From contig JAESQN010000014.1 of NCBI GenBank assembly GCA_016765135.1, positions 1-62,129 of the forward strand: DNA of 62,129 nucleotides, in the 5' to 3' direction. This stretch comes from Robiginitomaculum sp. (GTDB lineage: Bacteria > Pseudomonadota > Alphaproteobacteria > Caulobacterales > Maricaulaceae). Below the pieces are notes generated by a model. It was not told the origin of the DNA. It saw only the letters and a list, made by a program, of their open reading frames with translations, and searched no databases. The stretch's first letter is position 1, and every line of letters begins with the position of its first letter. Positions 41,496-52,577 of the stretch are shown here, piece by piece. The position numbers and the translations under genes were made by a program.

Positions 41496-42767
41496 TTAGG
41501 GCTCCATAAAGTATTCGACGTTTTCAATATTTCCGTCCGTTTTTGCCGGGTCAATGCCGAGAATTTTTGCGATAATTCCGTAAACCTCAACATTCTCGAA
41601 TGGTTCGGCGACAACGCTTTTTTTGAAATTTGGGCCTGCGGCAATAAAGCTGGCACCCATATCTTTCTCGAAGCGGTCATACCCATGCATGCCCTTGGCT
41701 GCATATCTATACACGGATTTTAAAGAGCGCGCAAAAATCATACCGCCAATATCGGCGACAACGAATATATCCCCGGTTCTGTCCGGATGGTTTAAATGCC
41801 AATTGGCGGGAATATCAGCACGTTTATAGACCTTTATACCCTTATGAGCGCCCTTTAATTTATTATAGACCGCATCAATTTTCGCGCTGTCTTTCACATA
41901 AATATGCACAAATGGGTCACTATAAGGCCCCGCTTTGGAATGAAGCGAGGGGACATATACATTCTCAATGTCTATATAATCATCAAGATACACGTTAAAT
42001 TCGGGGTCAATAGCGACCATGCCGTGGTCCGCGACAACGATGATATTGACCCGGTCTGTCAAACCCAATTGCTCGATCCCTGCCCGTAAGTCCGCCAAGC
42101 TGTTATCAACCTTTAGAATCGCATTGCCCACTTCAGGCGTTTTTGGGCCGTATCTATGGCCAGCCGAGTCGACATCTGAAAAGTACATGGTCAGGAAACG
42201 AGGGCGTTTGCTTTCTGGTAAAGCCAGCCATTCCAGCACCTGGTCCACCCGTTCTTTATGGGGCTTATAATGGTCGTAAGGCATCCAGTTGGTTGGTCGT
42301 TTGCCGTTGATTTTTGCCTCGGAGCCAAGCCAGAACATGGCGGCGGTGCGAACACCCTGTTTTTCCGCCGTTACCCAAATCGGCTCCCCACCCCACCAAC
42401 GGGTTTCACCGTGTAAATCACGAGCCATGATTTCCCCATATTCTTTTGAATAGGGTATGTTGTCGGTTATGCCCGTACTGTCGGCATAAAGCCCGGTTGC
42501 CAGCGAATAAAAATTCACAAAGGTCTTGGTCGGCATTGTCGGGATCATGGATTTCGCCCGTACCCCCTGCTGCGCCAAAGCTTGCAAGGTCGGCGCCGGG
42601 TGGCGGTCTATAGCGTCCCAGCTTAACCCGTCAATTCCCACCATGATGACAATTGGTTCTTGTGAAATTTTCTGGGGCACAGGCTTTTCTGCATCCACCG
42701 AACTACACCCACCCAAGACAAATCCGAGAGTAAAAACTGAAAATATGATAAGCAAAAACTGTTTCAT
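41496..42767 (-). CDS. Lipoprotein type I phosphodiesterase/nucleotide pyrophosphatase
   Basis: The 423-residue protein has a lipoprotein signal with LGGC (Cys21) and an alkaline-phosphatase-superfamily fold of the ectonucleotide pyrophosphatase type. Metal and catalytic motifs visible are IVIMVGIDGLSWDAI (first Asp), nucleophile Thr in MPTMPTKTFVNFYSLATGLY, FSDVDSAGHRYGPKTPEV (Asp/His) and IVVADHGM (Asp/His). It would hydrolyse nucleotide or other phosphodiesters in the periplasm. It lies just after rodA on the same strand and is convergent with xerC. Confidence 0.88.
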   Translation of the reverse strand: MKQFLLIIFSVFTLGFVLGGCSSVDAEKPVPQKISQEPIVIMVGIDGLSWDAIDRHPAPTLQALAQQGVRAKSMIPTMPTKTFVNFYSLATGLYADSTGITDNIPYSKEYGEIMARDLHGETRWWGGEPIWVTAEKQGVRTAAMFWLGSEAKINGKRPTNWMPYDHYKPHKERVDQVLEWLALPESKRPRFLTMYFSDVDSAGHRYGPKTPEVGNAILKVDNSLADLRAGIEQLGLTDRVNIIVVADHGMVAIDPEFNVYLDDYIDIENVYVPSLHSKAGPYSDPFVHIYVKDSAKIDAVYNKLKGAHKGIKVYKRADIPANWHLNHPDRTGDIFVVADIGGMIFARSLKSVYRYAAKGMHGYDRFEKDMGASFIAAGPNFKKSVVAEPFENVEVYGIIAKILGIDPAKTDGNIENVEYFMEP

Positions 42768-42776
42768 TTTCTTCCT

Positions 42777-43916
42777 TTATAATAACAAGCCAGAACCACG
42801 CGGCAATTCGACGTCCCGGTGTATATGGGCCGAGAGTATCATGCCAAATCCTGCCAACACCGTCATCATGACCGTACCACCGTAAGATATCAAGGGCAAG
42901 GGCACACCAACCACGGGGGCCAACCCCATAATCATGGCCAGATTGATCAACACATACAGAGCAAATGTCATGGTCAAACCCAAAATCAGCAAATGTGAAA
43001 AAGCTTGCTTGACCTGGCTGGCCAGCCAGAAGCAAACTGAAATGATAAGAATATACAAAATCATGGTGCTAAGACCACCGATCAAACCAAACTCCTCGCC
43101 TATAACTGTAAAGATAAAATCCGTCCGGTTTTCCGGTACATATTTCAATGATGCCTGGGTGCCCTCCATGAAGCCTTTACCGCTTACCCCACCGCTCCCC
43201 AAAGCGATCTTTGATTGAATAATATGATAGCTGGCACCAGTGGGATCATGCGCGGGGTCAAGGAACGTCAATATGCGCGCTCTTTGATAATCTTTAAGCC
43301 CGTACATGAAAAACAGCGGAATGGCTATCACCGCCAATATTGAGGAACTGGTGATAACCCGCCAATTTATTCCGGCTAAAAACATCATGGTGACACCCGT
43401 TACCGCCAACATAATGCCTGTTCCCAAATCGGGCTGATTTAAAATCAAAAACAGCGGGGCCATAATTATAAACAGAGCACCTAACATCCCAACAGGTTTT
43501 GACACCCGCCATACGGGCAGGTCATGATAAAATCGTGCCAAGGCCAGAACCGCTGCAAGCTTCATCAACTCTGAAGGCTGGATACGCATAACCCCCAAAT
43601 CAAGCCAGCGTTGGGCTCCATTGACTGTGACACCAAAAAACTCAACGCCTATGAGCAAGGCGAGCGCAAAAATAAACCCAGGATAGGCTATAGCAAACCA
43701 GACCCTGATGTCTGTCATAGCAATAGCAAGCATAAAAATTACACCCAGCATCAAGCGGGTCAAATGTTGGCTGGCACCACTATTCCATTTGCCGCCCGTC
43801 GCCGAATAAATTGCCACAACTCCGATCGCCCCGACCATCATAATCAAAACCGGTAACAACCAATTAAGCTCGTTTAACTTGGCAATAAGTGATCCTGGTG
43901 AACGAGAACTCGACAT
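42777..43916 (-). CDS. rodA: Rod-shape peptidoglycan glycosyltransferase RodA
   Basis: The start at 43916 (MSSSRSPGSLIAKLNELNWL) overlaps the mrdA stop by one base (TGATG), giving 379 residues. It is a SEDS-family polytopic protein with about ten TM helices. The conserved blocks are LNQPDLGTGIMLAVTG, IIQSKIALGSGGVSGKGFME, DFIFTVIGEEFGLIGG and GVPLPLISYGGTVMM. RodA polymerises lipid II with PBP2 in the elongasome. Confidence 0.96.
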   Translation of the reverse strand: MSSSRSPGSLIAKLNELNWLLPVLIMMVGAIGVVAIYSATGGKWNSGASQHLTRLMLGVIFMLAIAMTDIRVWFAIAYPGFIFALALLIGVEFFGVTVNGAQRWLDLGVMRIQPSELMKLAAVLALARFYHDLPVWRVSKPVGMLGALFIIMAPLFLILNQPDLGTGIMLAVTGVTMMFLAGINWRVITSSSILAVIAIPLFFMYGLKDYQRARILTFLDPAHDPTGASYHIIQSKIALGSGGVSGKGFMEGTQASLKYVPENRTDFIFTVIGEEFGLIGGLSTMILYILIISVCFWLASQVKQAFSHLLILGLTMTFALYVLINLAMIMGLAPVVGVPLPLISYGGTVMMTVLAGFGMILSAHIHRDVELPRGSGLLL

Positions 43917-45763
43917 CAATTTTCCCCAACTACATTCTCTTCGGGGCCAATACCGTCTCTCATCAAAGCCTTGGCAAGGATTTTGCGACATATATTCGCA
44001 GCCAGTTTTGCACCGGAGCCACCATGCTCAACCAAAACGCCTGCTGCGAAACGCGGGTTTTCAAAAGGCGCATAGCCTACAAAAACAGAATGGTCTCTTA
44101 ATTTCCAAGGCAGCTCTTTATTATCGCGCACACCCGAAAGACGCTCAGCCACAGATATCCCCCGGACTTGACCGGTTCCGGTCTTCCCGGCCAGTTCAAT
44201 ACCGCTTAGCCCCAACCCACCAGGCATATAAGCCGTGCCGCCCGGTTCTTCACAGACGGCCCGCATGGCATTTTGCACGATAGCCATATGTGCGGGGTTT
44301 ATATCCAGCGGCGGAGCTTTGGCAATTTCGTCGCCGACCACAAGCAACGGCGATACGGCAGATGTTCCGTTGGCGAGCCGAGCCGCCATTACGGTAAGCT
44401 GCAATGGCGTGGCCAAAACAAACCCCTGCCCAATGGCAGCATTCAACGAGTCGCCTGTTCGCCAGCCCGTACCAAGCCTATCACGCTTCCACTGTGCATC
44501 AGGAACGATGCCGCGTATCTGTCCACCCAGACCAAGACTAAACACTTGCCCCAAACCCAGTTTCTCCGCAAACACCTTGACCTTATTCATGCCAAGCCTT
44601 TGGATGATTTCATAAAAATAAACATCACAAGACTGCTTTAAGGCTTCGTGCATATTTACAAGGCCGTGACCTTTTCGCTTCCAGCAATGGAAATCCCGGT
44701 TGCCGATAAAGGTCTTTCCCGTACAGAATATTTTATCTTCAGGATCCACAACATTGTTGGCCAGTGCCGCTAACATCACGGCCATTTTAAATGTAGAGGC
44801 TGGCGGATAACCGCCGCCCATCACCTTGTTAAACTGCGGACGTCTCGGGTCTGTATCAAGTTCCTTGAACTGCGCGTTCGACAGGCCCGAGACAAATAGA
44901 TTATTGTCAAATGTGGGCATAGACAAGAGTGTGCGCAACTCCCCCGTCTCTATATCCATAACGGCAACGCCGCCGCTTTCCTCTTGGAACAATTCCGCCG
45001 CATAGCTTTGTAGCTTGCTGTCTATGGTCAACCATACATCTGTTCCCGCTGCGGCAGGGATTTTGTCATCATCCCATTCGCGCACCGTGCGGCCAATTGC
45101 ATTGACTTCTATTTTTTTTCGCCCGGCTTTTCCCCGTAATACCTTGTCATAAGATTGTTCAATCCCGGTTTTGCCCATGCGGAATGTTGGTTGGCGCAAT
45201 AATGTATCTTTGTCTTCTTTGAGAGCCTCAGGGTTAGGCTTCCCGACATATCCGAGCACATGGGCAAATGTGCCGTGGTGCGGGTAATTGCGCGCCTTCC
45301 CTTCGATAGGTATGACGCCTGGTAAATCCGGCATATTTATATTCAGCCTGGAAAATATTGGCCAGTCGATTTGCTCACCTACCAGAACCGGAATAAACTT
45401 GGCTTTGCTCTTAATATCCCGCTTGATGCGCCTGCGTGTCGATTGAGCAAGCGGTAAAATACTATTTATCCGCTCCAATGTCCGATCAACATCGCTCACA
45501 CGTTCAGGAACAAGTACGAGGCGAAAGTCCTGCTTATTGGTTGCCAAGGCAACGCCATTTCTGTCTAAAATTTGGCCACGCTCTGGTAGAACCGTGTTGA
45601 AATTAAAGCGGTTTTTGTCCGACAGAACCTTATAATCTTCGGCCCGCACCACTTGTAGATAATACAAACGAGCTGCCAGTACCGAGAATGCGCCCAAGCC
45701 TCCAATACCGAGCAAGGCCGAGCGGCGGGTAATCGTGTGGGTGTTGTCGTCTTGTGTGCTCAT
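43916..45763 (-). CDS. mrdA: Penicillin-binding protein 2 (MrdA)
   Basis: The start at 45763 (MSTQDDNTHTITRRSALLGI) overlaps the mreD stop as ATGA, giving 615 residues. A single N-terminal TM (about 14-32) anchors a periplasmic transpeptidase. The PBP dimerisation domain is followed by the active-site SxxK in GGYPPASTFKMAVM, an SxD-type motif in LKQSCDVYFYE, and KTG in AGKTGTGQVRG. It cross-links new peptidoglycan in side-wall growth and pairs with RodA. Confidence 0.96.
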   Translation of the reverse strand: MSTQDDNTHTITRRSALLGIGGLGAFSVLAARLYYLQVVRAEDYKVLSDKNRFNFNTVLPERGQILDRNGVALATNKQDFRLVLVPERVSDVDRTLERINSILPLAQSTRRRIKRDIKSKAKFIPVLVGEQIDWPIFSRLNINMPDLPGVIPIEGKARNYPHHGTFAHVLGYVGKPNPEALKEDKDTLLRQPTFRMGKTGIEQSYDKVLRGKAGRKKIEVNAIGRTVREWDDDKIPAAAGTDVWLTIDSKLQSYAAELFQEESGGVAVMDIETGELRTLLSMPTFDNNLFVSGLSNAQFKELDTDPRRPQFNKVMGGGYPPASTFKMAVMLAALANNVVDPEDKIFCTGKTFIGNRDFHCWKRKGHGLVNMHEALKQSCDVYFYEIIQRLGMNKVKVFAEKLGLGQVFSLGLGGQIRGIVPDAQWKRDRLGTGWRTGDSLNAAIGQGFVLATPLQLTVMAARLANGTSAVSPLLVVGDEIAKAPPLDINPAHMAIVQNAMRAVCEEPGGTAYMPGGLGLSGIELAGKTGTGQVRGISVAERLSGVRDNKELPWKLRDHSVFVGYAPFENPRFAAGVLVEHGGSGAKLAANICRKILAKALMRDGIGPEENVVGEN

Positions 45764-46290
45764 TCTCTTTGTCCAGCTAATTCTGGCGTTCCTCTCATCA
45801 TTACAATCAAGCTGCGCACCCAATACAAAACCGGGAAAACGGCTATTGCGACGAGGGCATTCATCAACAAAAGGTACAATTGTGGCCAGTGACCCGTTGA
45901 TAACCGCCCAAACATTGCCACAAGTACAAACACGAATATTACACACATAGCATACCCGATCAAATTATAGAGCAAGCTATTTTTAACCGTGATGCGCCCA
46001 CCGAGAACTATATACAAAATCAAAAACGAAAGTGTCCAAATACCAAGTGGCCCCGCACTCACCATATCATAAAAAAGGCCATAAATAAAGATCGCCAGCA
46101 AAGACCATGAATATGAAGCCCTGGCCGGCCAATAATAGATTGCCGTTACGGGCAAAAAACTCAAACCAAAATGCAAGCCGGGCAAGTCAACGCTTAACAT
46201 AGCTGGGAAGATCAAGAGAACGCCCAATCCCAAGCCCTGTAAAGAGTATGAAAACGTCAACAAAGCATTTGTGCGTTCCTCTTCAATCAT
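45760..46290 (-). CDS. mreD: Rod-shape-determining protein MreD
   Basis: The 176-residue protein has five to six TM helices (for example LGLGVLLIFPAMLSV and GIWTLSFLILYIVLGG) and the short YDMVSAGPLGIWTLSFLILY segment typical of MreD. It sits between mreC and mrdA with ATGA overlaps on both sides, so translation is coupled. Its identification rests on operon position as well as on topology. Confidence 0.9.
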   Translation of the reverse strand: MIEEERTNALLTFSYSLQGLGLGVLLIFPAMLSVDLPGLHFGLSFLPVTAIYYWPARASYSWSLLAIFIYGLFYDMVSAGPLGIWTLSFLILYIVLGGRITVKNSLLYNLIGYAMCVIFVFVLVAMFGRLSTGHWPQLYLLLMNALVAIAVFPVLYWVRSLIVMMRGTPELAGQRE

Positions 46291-47213
46291 TGGGGCGTAC
46301 TCGTATTTGGTGTTTCCGTATTTCTTATATTCTCACCTATGGCAGTTTCACTATTTTCCTTCTCAGGGACATCGTCTTCGGGTATCGGGATAGGCGCATA
46401 GGGATAAACCCAAACCCAATCGACTGGCTTTTGCAAATAAAACAAGTCTACTGCAAATCCGCCAGACTTGTCCGCTACAACAGCACCAATTGCAAGGCCA
46501 CGAGGCAACACCCCCCCATCACCAGAAGTAATCACACGATCACCGATTTTCCAGTCCGCAGATAAAGCAACATATTCAAGCTTGGGATGGTTTGTATTAC
46601 CGCCCACCATAATCGCCCGGCTTTGGGAGCGCTGATCCATAACGGAAATCCGGCTATTGATATCATTTAGCAGCAAAACTCTTGCTGACACGGATCCTGA
46701 ACGAACGATATGACCATAAAGCCCGTCCGTCGTCATAACCGCATACCCGGTTTTGACACCCTTATTTTTGCCCGCATTGATCAACGCAGAATGCACGAAC
46801 AAGCCTTTGCTTTCACTGACCGCTCTGGCAATAATTCGGCCCTGGGATAAGTCGCTGGAGCTATCAAAAGACAGCATATCTTCGAAACGACGTACCCGCA
46901 TTTCCATATCCAGAACTCTGTTTTCATATCCGCGAAGACGCTCAACTTCGGTGCGCAAAGCGGCAGCGTTATCAAAAGCATTGGTGCGTGCTTCTGCACC
47001 CGCCAATAGTGCTTCAATACCACGAACAGGGGTTGCGATAAACCCCATGATTTTTGAACTAAAATCGTCGGCAGTTAAACGCCCGGATGCCAGCATGGAT
47101 TTTTGTTGCCGGTCTGCGAGCATAATTATGATACTGGCAAGAACAAAGAAAGCGGCTAGCCCGCGCCTTGTATTCCGGCGGCGTTGCGGACGATTATACC
47201 CGCTTATATCCAT
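46287..47213 (-). CDS. mreC: Rod-shape-determining protein MreC
   Basis: The 308-residue protein has an N-terminal TM (about 17-36), a coiled coil (about 65-105) and the MreC beta-domain: GRIIARAVSESKGLFVHSAL, NAGKNKGVKTGYAVMTTDGL and ITSGDGGVLPRGLAIGAV. It links MreB to PBP2 in the periplasm. The C-terminal 40 residues are Pro- and Glu-rich and probably disordered. Confidence 0.95.
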   Translation of the reverse strand: MDISGYNRPQRRRNTRRGLAAFFVLASIIIMLADRQQKSMLASGRLTADDFSSKIMGFIATPVRGIEALLAGAEARTNAFDNAAALRTEVERLRGYENRVLDMEMRVRRFEDMLSFDSSSDLSQGRIIARAVSESKGLFVHSALINAGKNKGVKTGYAVMTTDGLYGHIVRSGSVSARVLLLNDINSRISVMDQRSQSRAIMVGGNTNHPKLEYVALSADWKIGDRVITSGDGGVLPRGLAIGAVVADKSGGFAVDLFYLQKPVDWVWVYPYAPIPIPEDDVPEKENSETAIGENIRNTETPNTSTPQ

Positions 47214-47268
47214 ATCTTCTTCCCGACATTACGCGAAAGCGTTCCGGCCCTCTTTACGGGCCAATGCT

Positions 47269-48336
<1,068 letters not shown>

Positions 48337-48461
48337 CTAAAACATATGTGCAATTGAATATATCGCTGGTTGTGAGAGGACACACAAAATAAAATTTGAT
48401 TCTGACAGTTAATGGGCGGACTAGATACAAAAAGCAAGGCATGTGGATGAAAAAAACCCAG

Positions 48462-49181
48462 CTAATTGTTTGTTTTATCCTCAATTGCCGTCTTGTTCTC
48501 GGTGTCCAAGTCCATTTTACGTTTGAGGCGCGAGCCTGCGATATAAATAACCCCCATCCAGACAACAGCAATGCCCACGACTACGGCAATATAGAGCGGC
48601 CCTTTTCCCGTGACAGTCCCCTTCACGCCTTCACTAACCGAAGCGACCAAAGCTATTTTCGGGATTATACCAACCCCTGTACCCAGGAAAAAACTGGAAA
48701 ACTTCATGCGGGTCACGCCAGCCGCCAAATTGACCACAACGAATGGCCCCGTCGGTACAATGCGCACGATCAAACTGGCCAAAAATCCATTGTCCTTAAT
48801 CAGGTGCATGAATTTAGCCAATACACCGCCGCTCATCTTGTCAATGCGTTCCGCACCCAAACGACGCCCAAGCCAGAAATCAAAGCTGGCCGAAACCATA
48901 GTTGCCACCCAAGCAATGACACTTCCTGTAAATGGCCCAAATGTTAAAATCACGCCCCCGTGCAACATCCATTGGGGCGCATTGACAAATGCTGCGAGTG
49001 TATAAATGCCAATGATTGCCGGTACGGCAAAAGGTGAATTGGCAAATGCGCCAAACCAGCCAGCAACAGCTTCCGGTTTGAAATCCACCGAAAGTGTAAT
49101 GATTGAAAACACGAATATCTGCACCATAACGATCCAGAAAAACACACTGCGTTTTTTTATGAATTTGCGTAGAGCTTTCAA
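48462..49181 (-). CDS. TVP38/TMEM64-family (VTT domain) membrane protein
   Basis: The 239-residue protein has about five TM segments. Family motifs are visible in the centre: LTFGPFTGSVIAWVATMVSA followed by SFDFWLGRRLG, then FLASLIVRIVPTGPFVVVNL and AAGVTRMKFSSFFLGTGVGI IP. These correspond to the VTT domain's G-F/Y...R..P and FLGT...P blocks. Relatives act in lipid transport or scrambling. The C-terminus is charged and cytoplasmic. Confidence 0.88.
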   Translation of the reverse strand: MKALRKFIKKRSVFFWIVMVQIFVFSIITLSVDFKPEAVAGWFGAFANSPFAVPAIIGIYTLAAFVNAPQWMLHGGVILTFGPFTGSVIAWVATMVSASFDFWLGRRLGAERIDKMSGGVLAKFMHLIKDNGFLASLIVRIVPTGPFVVVNLAAGVTRMKFSSFFLGTGVGIIPKIALVASVSEGVKGTVTGKGPLYIAVVVGIAVVWMGVIYIAGSRLKRKMDLDTENKTAIEDKTNN

Positions 49182-49326
49182 AATACATCCGGTTCTATAA
49201 GCGCAGGATTACGCAAGGCCATAACCATAGCAGGCACATAGCAAGCCCATAGGCGAACCCCCGGAAATATCAAATGAAATATTCGCAAGTCCGTTCGCAA
49301 GCTCAATAGATTTACGCAGTATGTCT

Positions 49327-50694
49327 TTACTCCGCGCTTGGCTCCACGGGCAACAATTCGGCTCTAAACTCCTGATCTTTTTTTCTATGGCCAGAATGCA
49401 GTTTGACAATATTACGTGCTTTAATTTTCTGGGAGTATTGAATAGGTTTTGCGGTGTTTTTCTGGACACAATCAAGAGCGTAAATATCCGATACGATCCG
49501 CTCTTGAATATTGGAGACAAATTTAAATACGCTTTTGCGTGCATCCATAGGGCTCAACTTGTAAGCCCCCAATATTTTGCGACTTTGCTCGCCAATTCTG
49601 GTTGCGGTTTTCGCATTTACTTGAGCAAATCTCACCATCAAGACAGACATAGCCAGCGCCCAGGGATCATCAATCCGGCTGTGAAAGCTTTGCCGCTGTG
49701 GGTATTTTAGAAAATTTGTTCGCAAGCTTTCACGGTGGTGGGCGTAAAATGCTTCCTTAAATGCATGCCCTCTTGCGGCCTCCAGTAAGTTTCCGTATTG
49801 GCGCGCAAACCAAATACTACCGAACACAGACAGAAACAACAAAACGACAATCAGGGTGTTCCCCGTCCACACCGGGAGTTGAAATGTTTGAGAGGGTATG
49901 ACGCCTCTATTTGTATTTACCTGTATCACCAAATTTTGTGAGCTTCGCAGTCGTGGAGGGACGCGCACAAGACTCGCTGGTAGCTTAATACCCAGCCTGG
50001 TCAAGGCAAACGGTTTTGGTAGTTTTTGACCTTGAATTTGCAAGGCGAGACTTTCCTCGTTCCTATCAATTATTTCTGCGTTTTCTGGTCGCGCCGCCGG
50101 GTCTACCGACGCTTTAGCCATAGGGTTCGGGGCAGGCAAAGAAATGGCCGCCGGGTCTGGTTTAACCGAGTTTTTCAAACCCGGTTTGGTGTTTCCCACT
50201 TTGATTTCTGCCGTGGTTTTGCGCTTAGTTCGCGTGCCGTATTTTCGCCAATAGGCCGCTTTTTCTAAATCTTTTTTGACCCCTAAGCCATTTTCATACA
50301 TCAAAGCCAGGTTCATTTGAGCGTCTTTATTGCCTGTGCGCGCTGCACTTAAATACCAGTTGTGGGCCTTGGTGTAATTCTGCTCCACCCCTTCGCCAAC
50401 AAAATATAAATACCCCAAATTTATCCGGGCATCGTTATTGCCAAGTCCGGCAGATTTTAAATAAATGAAACGAGCCTTTCGGAGGTCTTTGGTTACATTG
50501 ATACCGTCATGAAAGGCTTTAGCCTGCAAAAACAGCCGTTTAGCCTCAAGACTGCTCGAACTAACTGTTGTCGCACGCGCACTTTTTTTTGTGTCGAGCA
50601 CCTGCCCACTGGCAGGTGTGACCAAGCCAATGCTCAATACAAAAACAAGTACCAAGCCCAGCCCTAAACTACAATATTTCCCAAAATTGAACAT
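49327..50694 (-). CDS. Sel1-repeat (TPR-like) exported protein
   Basis: The 455-residue protein has a signal peptide (about residues 1-31, ASGQ). Two clear Sel1 repeats follow (GNNDARINLGYLYFVGEGVE, GNKDAQMNLALMYENGLGVK), preceded by a weaker one at residues 55-85. A Pro/Lys-rich linker leads to a single TM helix (TLIVVLLFLSVFGSIWF, about residues 281-297) and a charged, probably cytoplasmic domain of about 150 residues. Sel1 proteins mediate protein-protein contacts. The gap to the TVP38 gene (49182-49326) contains nothing recognisable. Confidence 0.78.
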   Translation of the reverse strand: MFNFGKYCSLGLGLVLVFVLSIGLVTPASGQVLDTKKSARATTVSSSSLEAKRLFLQAKAFHDGINVTKDLRKARFIYLKSAGLGNNDARINLGYLYFVGEGVEQNYTKAHNWYLSAARTGNKDAQMNLALMYENGLGVKKDLEKAAYWRKYGTRTKRKTTAEIKVGNTKPGLKNSVKPDPAAISLPAPNPMAKASVDPAARPENAEIIDRNEESLALQIQGQKLPKPFALTRLGIKLPASLVRVPPRLRSSQNLVIQVNTNRGVIPSQTFQLPVWTGNTLIVVLLFLSVFGSIWFARQYGNLLEAARGHAFKEAFYAHHRESLRTNFLKYPQRQSFHSRIDDPWALAMSVLMVRFAQVNAKTATRIGEQSRKILGAYKLSPMDARKSVFKFVSNIQERIVSDIYALDCVQKNTAKPIQYSQKIKARNIVKLHSGHRKKDQEFRAELLPVEPSAE

Positions 50695-50778
50695 TTTTCT
50701 TCTATCTCTACACCGAGCAGAGGTATGTGCAATAATTGCGCCAGTTTGAACTGAAACTGAGTGAAAGCATGTGGACGT

Positions 50779-51651
50779 TTACAATTCCGGTTTTTCCCAA
50801 TCCTGCATTTGGCTTCGTAGCCATGTGTATTGCCGCTTGGCAAAGCGGCGGGTTTGGCGTTTGGCTTGCTCTATAGCTTCGTCCAGGCTGATTTCGCCGT
50901 CCAAATATGCGTCTAATTCGCGTAAGCCTATGGCTTTCATTGCGGGTAGGTTTCCGTCCAGATTAAGCTGGCGCAAAGTGCGGGCTTCGGCCAAACCGCC
51001 TTCATTGATCATATCAGCAAAACGGCTATTAATCCGGTCATAAAGAGTTTGGCGCTCCGGTAACAAGACAATGCCTTTCCAACTCCCCCCCGGCAGTACA
51101 GGACGTGTATCCCTTTGCCAGACACTAAGCGGCTTGTCCGTGCCTTGGGCTACACCAACAATGCGTAATAACCTCTGGGGGTCATTGCCCAGCACTTTGG
51201 CTGAGGCAGTCGGGTCAAGCTTTTCAGCCAATATGCGTAAAGCCTCTATCCCTTCCCCGTCCAACACGGCTTGCGCTTGTTCTATAACCTGGTCGGATAA
51301 TGGCGGGATTTGTGCCAATCCCTGGGTCAGAGCTTTGAAATACAGCCCCGTACCGCCCACCAATACGGGCGTCTTGCCCCGCGCTAGAATATCAATGATC
51401 AGCGGGTCAACTTCCCTGAGCCAATGCCCGGTCGAATACCGGGTGCGCGGATGGATATGGCCGAATAAATGGTGCGGAATGCCTGCCATTTCCCCGGTCG
51501 TCGGGCGGGCTGAAAGTACTTGCAAATGGCTATAGACCTGCAAGGCATCAGCATTGACAATTTCACCGTCAAGTTTTTCAGCCAATTTAACCGCATACGC
51601 GCTCTTGCCGCTCGCCGTCGGGCCTGCAATACAGTGAATAGTTTTCATCAT
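50779..51651 (-). CDS. miaA: tRNA dimethylallyltransferase MiaA
   Basis: The 290-residue enzyme adds a dimethylallyl group to A37 of tRNAs reading UNN codons. The P-loop GPTASGKSAYAVKLAEKL, NADALQVYSHLQVLSARPT, PHHLFGHIHP, VLVGGTGLYFKALTQGLA and the C-terminal KRQTRRFAKRQYTWLRSQ motifs are all present. Length is normal. It is divergent from serB with only 14 bases between the start codons. Confidence 0.96.
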   Translation of the reverse strand: MMKTIHCIAGPTASGKSAYAVKLAEKLDGEIVNADALQVYSHLQVLSARPTTGEMAGIPHHLFGHIHPRTRYSTGHWLREVDPLIIDILARGKTPVLVGGTGLYFKALTQGLAQIPPLSDQVIEQAQAVLDGEGIEALRILAEKLDPTASAKVLGNDPQRLLRIVGVAQGTDKPLSVWQRDTRPVLPGGSWKGIVLLPERQTLYDRINSRFADMINEGGLAEARTLRQLNLDGNLPAMKAIGLRELDAYLDGEISLDEAIEQAKRQTRRFAKRQYTWLRSQMQDWEKPEL

Positions 51652-51665
51652 AAGGCCTTTTAGTC

Positions 51666-52577
51666 ATGTCCAACAAAAATATCCAGTGTCTAACCTTTGT
51701 TTTGCAGCGCAAGAATGCGGAAGACTTTAAAACTCTGGCCAAGTTTTGCACGCAAACACCGGATGTAAACATAGACAGCGTAGCCGTATTGTCGCCGGAC
51801 AAAGCCGTAGATGTTTTTATTACAGATGCTCCGGACAATCTGCGCACCCGTATTGCCAAAGCCTTGGAAGGCAAGAAAATCAAGGCGGATTTTTGTTTGC
51901 AGCCGGCACAAAACCGCAAGAAAAAACTGCTCATATGCGACATGGACAGCACGTTGATCGGGCAAGAATGCATTGACGAGTTGGCGGATTTCGCCGGGGT
52001 TAAAGATCGGGTCTCGGATATTACCGAGCGGGCCATGCGTGGTGAATTGAATTTCGAAGCGGCACTGAAACAGCGTGTGGGGCTTTTAAAAGGACTTCCA
52101 CTTCAAGCCCTAAGCGACTGTTATCATGAAAGAATTACGCTAAACCCCGGCGCAAAAACTCTTGCAAAGACTATGAAGGTAAATGGGGCCAAAACCGTTA
52201 TTGTTTCAGGTGGATTTACTTTTTTCACCGGTCGCATTGCCGAACAGGCCGGGTTTGCCCATCATCACGCCAACACTTTGCTGGACGACGGCCAGGTACT
52301 AACTGGCAAGGTCGCCATGCCCATATTGGGCCAAGACGCCAAGAAACAAAGTTTGCAAGATTACAGCGCCGATATAGGCGGCCCCGGCTCTGCCCTGGCC
52401 ATAGGAGATGGTGCCAACGACCTGGCCATGATCACCGCGTCTGGCCTGGGCATAGCCTACCGCGCCAAACCCATAGTCGCCAAAGCCGCCCACTGCGCTA
52501 TAAACCACACGGATTTAACAACGGCTTTGTATTTTCAAGGGTATAAAGAGAGTGAATTTATACATAATAAATTGTAG
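51666..52577 (+). CDS. serB: Phosphoserine phosphatase SerB
   Basis: The 303-residue HAD-family enzyme carries out the last step of serine synthesis. The N-terminal 85 residues are ACT-like, and the catalytic domain begins LLICDMDSTLIGQECIDELA (nucleophile Asp in DMDST). The cap region GELNFEAALKQRVGLLKGLP, motif II VIVSGGFTFFTGRIAEQAGF, and motif III/IV AIGDGANDLAMITASGLGIA follow. All catalytic residues are present. Confidence 0.96.
   Translation: MSNKNIQCLTFVLQRKNAEDFKTLAKFCTQTPDVNIDSVAVLSPDKAVDVFITDAPDNLRTRIAKALEGKKIKADFCLQPAQNRKKKLLICDMDSTLIGQECIDELADFAGVKDRVSDITERAMRGELNFEAALKQRVGLLKGLPLQALSDCYHERITLNPGAKTLAKTMKVNGAKTVIVSGGFTFFTGRIAEQAGFAHHHANTLLDDGQVLTGKVAMPILGQDAKKQSLQDYSADIGGPGSALAIGDGANDLAMITASGLGIAYRAKPIVAKAAHCAINHTDLTTALYFQGYKESEFIHNKL

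Noticed and set aside
49209-49544. A 111-residue minus-strand frame overlapping the Sel1 gene end
   Set aside because: It overlaps a supported gene in another frame and shows no motif or ribosome-binding site.
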